Position numbers and translations under genes: made by a program
Assembly (NCBI RefSeq): GCF_028368975.1
Contig: NZ_JAQNDM010000002.1
Span: 2,242,007-2,306,006, forward strand
DNA from: Stigmatella ashevillena
GTDB lineage: Bacteria; Myxococcota; Myxococcia; Myxococcales; Myxococcaceae
DNA: 64,000 nt
Direction: 5' to 3'
The notes under the pieces: generated by a model
Told to the model about the DNA's origin: nothing
The model's input: the letters and a program-made list of their open reading frames with translations, nothing else
Databases searched by the model: none
Shown here: one piece after another, positions 61,342-64,000 of the stretch
How positions within the stretch are numbered: position 1 is the stretch's first letter
Layout of the letters: each line of letters starts with the position of its first letter

Positions 61342-62337
61342 CTACCCTTGCATCACCTGAGCGCCCAACTGAGCGCCCAGAGGCATGGTTTTCAGGAAGT
61401 ACTCCCGAGCGATGAGCAGGCACAGCTCCGAGGTTCCCTCCACCATGCGGGTCAGCAGCGCGTGCAAGGTGGCCTCTGGCCCCACCAGGGACTCGGGGCG
61501 CAGATGCTCCAACAGGGGCGTGAGGCAAGCCAGGCTCTCCTGGCCCAACGGGCCTTGCCCCTCGGGCGAGGAGAGCTGGCGCAGGTAGCGGTTCGCGGCC
61601 TCCAGGCAATAGCGCACCGAGCGGGGGAAGCGGGCCTCGAAGAGGAGGAAGGCCGCCACGGCATCCCCCGTCACCCGGCCCGAGTGGCTCTTCATGAAGG
61701 GCTCGAAGCCGGAGCCTGCCCGCAAAAGGGACAGCCAGAGGGCCGTCTGCACCACGAGGTGCCCCTGGTTCATGCCCGCCAGGACGTGGTGGTGCACGTC
61801 CAGCAGCCGGGCCGTCTGCCCCGCCCGCTCCAGCACCACCCCCAGCCGGATGAAATCCAAGGGGGTGTCATGCAGCATGGTGCTGTCGGACAACCCCAGG
61901 CACAGCTGCACCATGCGGCGGATGTGCAGGTAGAAGGCATACCGCGAGTGCGTATATTCGGCCTTGCCCACCTCGCCGACGAGCCACAGGTACAGCTCGT
62001 TGGTGACCTCCCAGCACTCGCGGCTCACCACCTCGCGGATGGAGCGGGCGTTGTCCCGGGCCGAGAAGAGGATGTTCACCAGGCTGGAGAAGTTGCCCTC
62101 TTCCCAGGTGAGGAAGTTCTGCACGGCCTCCCCGTCCGATTCCGCCTGCTCGCCATACCGCGCGGAGAAGGCGGGGCGCTCGCCGAAAATGGCCAGGGCC
62201 GGCATCCAGCACTGCTCCGGGGGAAGCTCCGCGTCCAGGGCGAGCTGGCCGGTCATCTGGAGCACGCGCGCGGTGCTCTCCGCCCGTTCCAGGTAGCGCC
62301 CCAGCCAGAAACAGTGCTCGGCGATCCGGGCAATCAT
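61342..62337 (-). CDS. alpha-E domain protein
   Basis: 331 residues; ATG 62337 overlaps the ATP-grasp stop by 4 bp. All-helical protein opening with the family signature 'MIARIAEHCFWLGRYLERAE' and containing 'FSARDNARSIREVVSRECWE' and 'RLGVVLERAGQTARLLDVHH'. Alpha-E proteins are almost always encoded next to circularly permuted ATP-grasp and transglutaminase genes, as here. They are thought to take part in making or modifying a small peptide, but the product is unknown. Confidence 0.92.
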   Translation of the reverse strand: MIARIAEHCFWLGRYLERAESTARVLQMTGQLALDAELPPEQCWMPALAIFGERPAFSARYGEQAESDGEAVQNFLTWEEGNFSSLVNILFSARDNARSIREVVSRECWEVTNELYLWLVGEVGKAEYTHSRYAFYLHIRRMVQLCLGLSDSTMLHDTPLDFIRLGVVLERAGQTARLLDVHHHVLAGMNQGHLVVQTALWLSLLRAGSGFEPFMKSHSGRVTGDAVAAFLLFEARFPRSVRYCLEAANRYLRQLSSPEGQGPLGQESLACLTPLLEHLRPESLVGPEATLHALLTRMVEGTSELCLLIAREYFLKTMPLGAQLGAQVMQG

Positions 62338-63806
62338 GCCGTCTCCTTCTGCACCCAGGTATCCTTGGAACCACCGCCCTGGCTGGAGTTGACGACGTAG
62401 GAGCCGGCGCGCAGGGCCACCCGGCTCAACCCTCCCGGGAGCACCCAGGAACCCTGGGGACTGGTGAGGATGTAGGGCCGCAGATCCACCCGACGCGACA
62501 CCACCTGGCGCGTGGCCCCGTCCCAGGTCGGACAGGTGGACAGCTCGATGCGAGGCTGGGCGATGTAGCGCCGGGGCTCGGCGAGGATGCGCTGGCGGAA
62601 GTCCTCGCGCTCCTCCCGGGTGGACTGGGGGCCCATCAGCATCCCGTACCCTCCGGCCTCATCCACTGTCTTCACCACCAGCTCTTCCAGGTGCTCGAGC
62701 ACATAGCGGCGATCTTCCTCGCGGGCGCACACATAGGTGGGCACCTGCGCCAGCACGGGCTCTTCGCCCAGGTAGTACCGGATGAAATCCGGCACGAAGG
62801 CATACACGGCTTTGTCGTCCGCCACCCCGTTGCCCGGAGCGTTCGCCAAAGTCACGTTGCCCGCGGCCCAGGCCTTCATCAGCCCCCGGACGCCCAGCAA
62901 GCTGTCCGGGCGGAAGACGTCCGGATCCAGGAAGGCATCGTCAATGCGCCGGTAGATGACGTGCACCCGGCGCGGCCCGCGCGTGGTTCTCACGAAGACC
63001 CGCGCATCCTCCACATAGAGGTCCGCGGCATGCACCAGCTCCACGCCCATGGTGCGCGCCAGGAAGCTGTGCTCGAAGTAGGCGGAGTTGTACGGCCCCG
63101 GGGTGAGCACGACGACGGTGGAGCGCTCTGGATCCTCCGGCGAGGTGGCCCGCAGCGTCTCCGCCAGCTTGGCCGGATAATGGTCCACGCGGCGCACCCG
63201 CGCCTGCTCCAACACCTCGGGCAGGACGCGCTTGGAGAGGATGCGGCTCTCCATGACGTAGGAAACGCCCGAGGGAGTGCGCAGGTTGTCCTCCAGCACC
63301 TGGAAGGTGCCCTGGCCGTCGCGGATCAGATCGATGCCCGCGATGTGGATGCGCACGCCCCCGGGAGGCCGCACACCACGCAGGTGCGGCAGGTAGAGAG
63401 AGGTACCGAGAATGATGTCTCTCAGCTCGGGCCGCTCGGCCAGCAGCCGCTGCTCACCATAGATGTCATCCAGGAACGCGCTCAGCGCCCGGACGCGCTG
63501 CTCCAGGCCGCGCTCCAGGTGCGCCCAGTCCCGGGCAGAGACGAGACGGGGGATGAGGCAGAAGGGGAAGATCCGCTCCGTGCCACGCCGGTCCGAGTAC
63601 ACGGAGAAGGTAACCCCCTGGTTCAGCAGGGCCCGCTCCGCCAACGCCTGGATGCGGGTGAACTCGTCAGGAGACCGGGAGCCCAACAGTTCGAGCAGTC
63701 GGAGGAAATCGGGCCGGGGCACTCCTTGGGGGCTGATCAGCTCATCGAAGGCCCCAGGAATGATGCTGTATCCTTTGAAGAGCCCAGCGTCCTCTGATTG
63801 CCTCAT
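62334..63806 (-). CDS. circularly permuted ATP-grasp type 2 protein
   Basis: 490 residues from ATG 63806 (the frame upstream lacks coding character). Family marks: 'PRLVSARDWAHLERGLEQRV', 'HIAGIDLIRDGQGTFQVLED' with 'NLRTPSGVSYVMESR', 'VVVLTPGPYNSAYFEHSFLA', 'YRRIDDAFLDPDVF', 'LANAPGNGVADDKAVYAFVP', 'VVKTVDEAGGYGMLMGP'. ATP-grasp enzymes join a carboxylate to an amine using ATP, so a peptide-ligase role with its operon partners is likely. First gene of the four-gene operon. The 63807-64000 stretch upstream should hold the promoter, but I see no clear elements. Confidence 0.93.
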   Translation of the reverse strand: MRQSEDAGLFKGYSIIPGAFDELISPQGVPRPDFLRLLELLGSRSPDEFTRIQALAERALLNQGVTFSVYSDRRGTERIFPFCLIPRLVSARDWAHLERGLEQRVRALSAFLDDIYGEQRLLAERPELRDIILGTSLYLPHLRGVRPPGGVRIHIAGIDLIRDGQGTFQVLEDNLRTPSGVSYVMESRILSKRVLPEVLEQARVRRVDHYPAKLAETLRATSPEDPERSTVVVLTPGPYNSAYFEHSFLARTMGVELVHAADLYVEDARVFVRTTRGPRRVHVIYRRIDDAFLDPDVFRPDSLLGVRGLMKAWAAGNVTLANAPGNGVADDKAVYAFVPDFIRYYLGEEPVLAQVPTYVCAREEDRRYVLEHLEELVVKTVDEAGGYGMLMGPQSTREEREDFRQRILAEPRRYIAQPRIELSTCPTWDGATRQVVSRRVDLRPYILTSPQGSWVLPGGLSRVALRAGSYVVNSSQGGGSKDTWVQKETA

Positions 63807-64000
63807 CGATGCCTGCCTTCTCTGCCTGGGACACCCAGCACCCCAGGGACATGCGACGCCATGCGTCAAGCCTGAGTGTATCGGCGCTCTCGCATCAGGT
63901 ACAGGGAAGAGCAGCGGCGAAGCCGTCCTGCCCGGAAGCCGACCACCGGGGGAAAGGCTGCGTCCTCAAGGCCTGGGCTCTGGCGGTATCTGGCGCGCGA

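Noticed and set aside
59576-61360. 594-residue open frame on the plus strand
   Set aside because: Antisense to the amidotransferase/transglutaminase gene; no start signal or domain.
1-64000. CRISPR array
   Set aside because: No regularly spaced identical repeats of 25-40 bp were seen; the only tandem units (25821-26030) are contiguous and imperfect.

Overview
This is high-GC DNA from a myxobacterium (Myxococcota), probably of the Cystobacter/Archangium/Stigmatella/Hyalangium type. The case rests on gene content: Hanks-type Ser/Thr kinases, an FHA-coupled sigma-54 activator, an ADYC-type secreted protein, many lipoproteins, a caspase-like protease in an ECF-sigma operon, a DUF4388 response regulator, and a SitA-like toxin with an Imm11 immunity protein. 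The species cannot be named from sequence alone.

Layout. 1-6.5 kb: end of an F420-reductase-like gene, a TonB-dependent receptor with a good sigma-70-type promoter, a convergent choice-of-anchor lipoprotein and a cupin. 6.5-14.5 kb: a signalling block with a secreted protein, a kinase-TPR protein, an ADYC-like lipoprotein, an FHA/sigma-54 activator and a small secreted protein. Two intergenic regions here carry the same palindromic operator, which probably ties the activator to its own gene and to the secreted protein at 6768. 14.6-24 kb: the most unusual region. On the minus strand a three-gene module is repeated: a secreted Hint-domain (intein/Hedgehog-like) protein, a membrane-anchored helical protein, and a divergent subtilisin-like lipoprotein with recognisable Asp/His/Ser positions. 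Two modules are complete. In the third the helical gene has been deleted down to its last 17 codons, fused to a terminator. Two of the Hint genes are followed by near-identical intrinsic terminators.

24-42.8 kb: an accessory island. It holds remnants of IS66, IS701 and IS91-like elements, an apparently intact IS1182-type element with inverted ends, a SitA-like AHH nuclease lipoprotein with its Imm11 partner, an operon of nucleoside-phosphorylase-like membrane protein, lipoprotein and SIR2 protein, and a 1563-residue nucleoside-phosphorylase/STAND NTPase. The last two look like anti-phage or conflict systems. The right edge has a tRNA/tmRNA-3'-end-like sequence that could be an attachment site.

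42.8-64 kb: mostly core genome, with a Ser/Thr kinase, a eukaryotic-type isoleucyl-tRNA synthetase with a large insertion, and an overlapping operon of ECF sigma factor, zinc-finger anti-sigma, caspase-like protease and beta-propeller lipoprotein. These are followed by a CotH-like lipoprotein, yebC-ruvC-ruvA, a response regulator with Glu at the phospho-acceptor position, and a transglutaminase operon (ATP-grasp, alpha-E, amidotransferase/transglutaminase fusion, DUF4406-like).

All calls come from reading the sequence. No database search, structure prediction or folding calculation was run.
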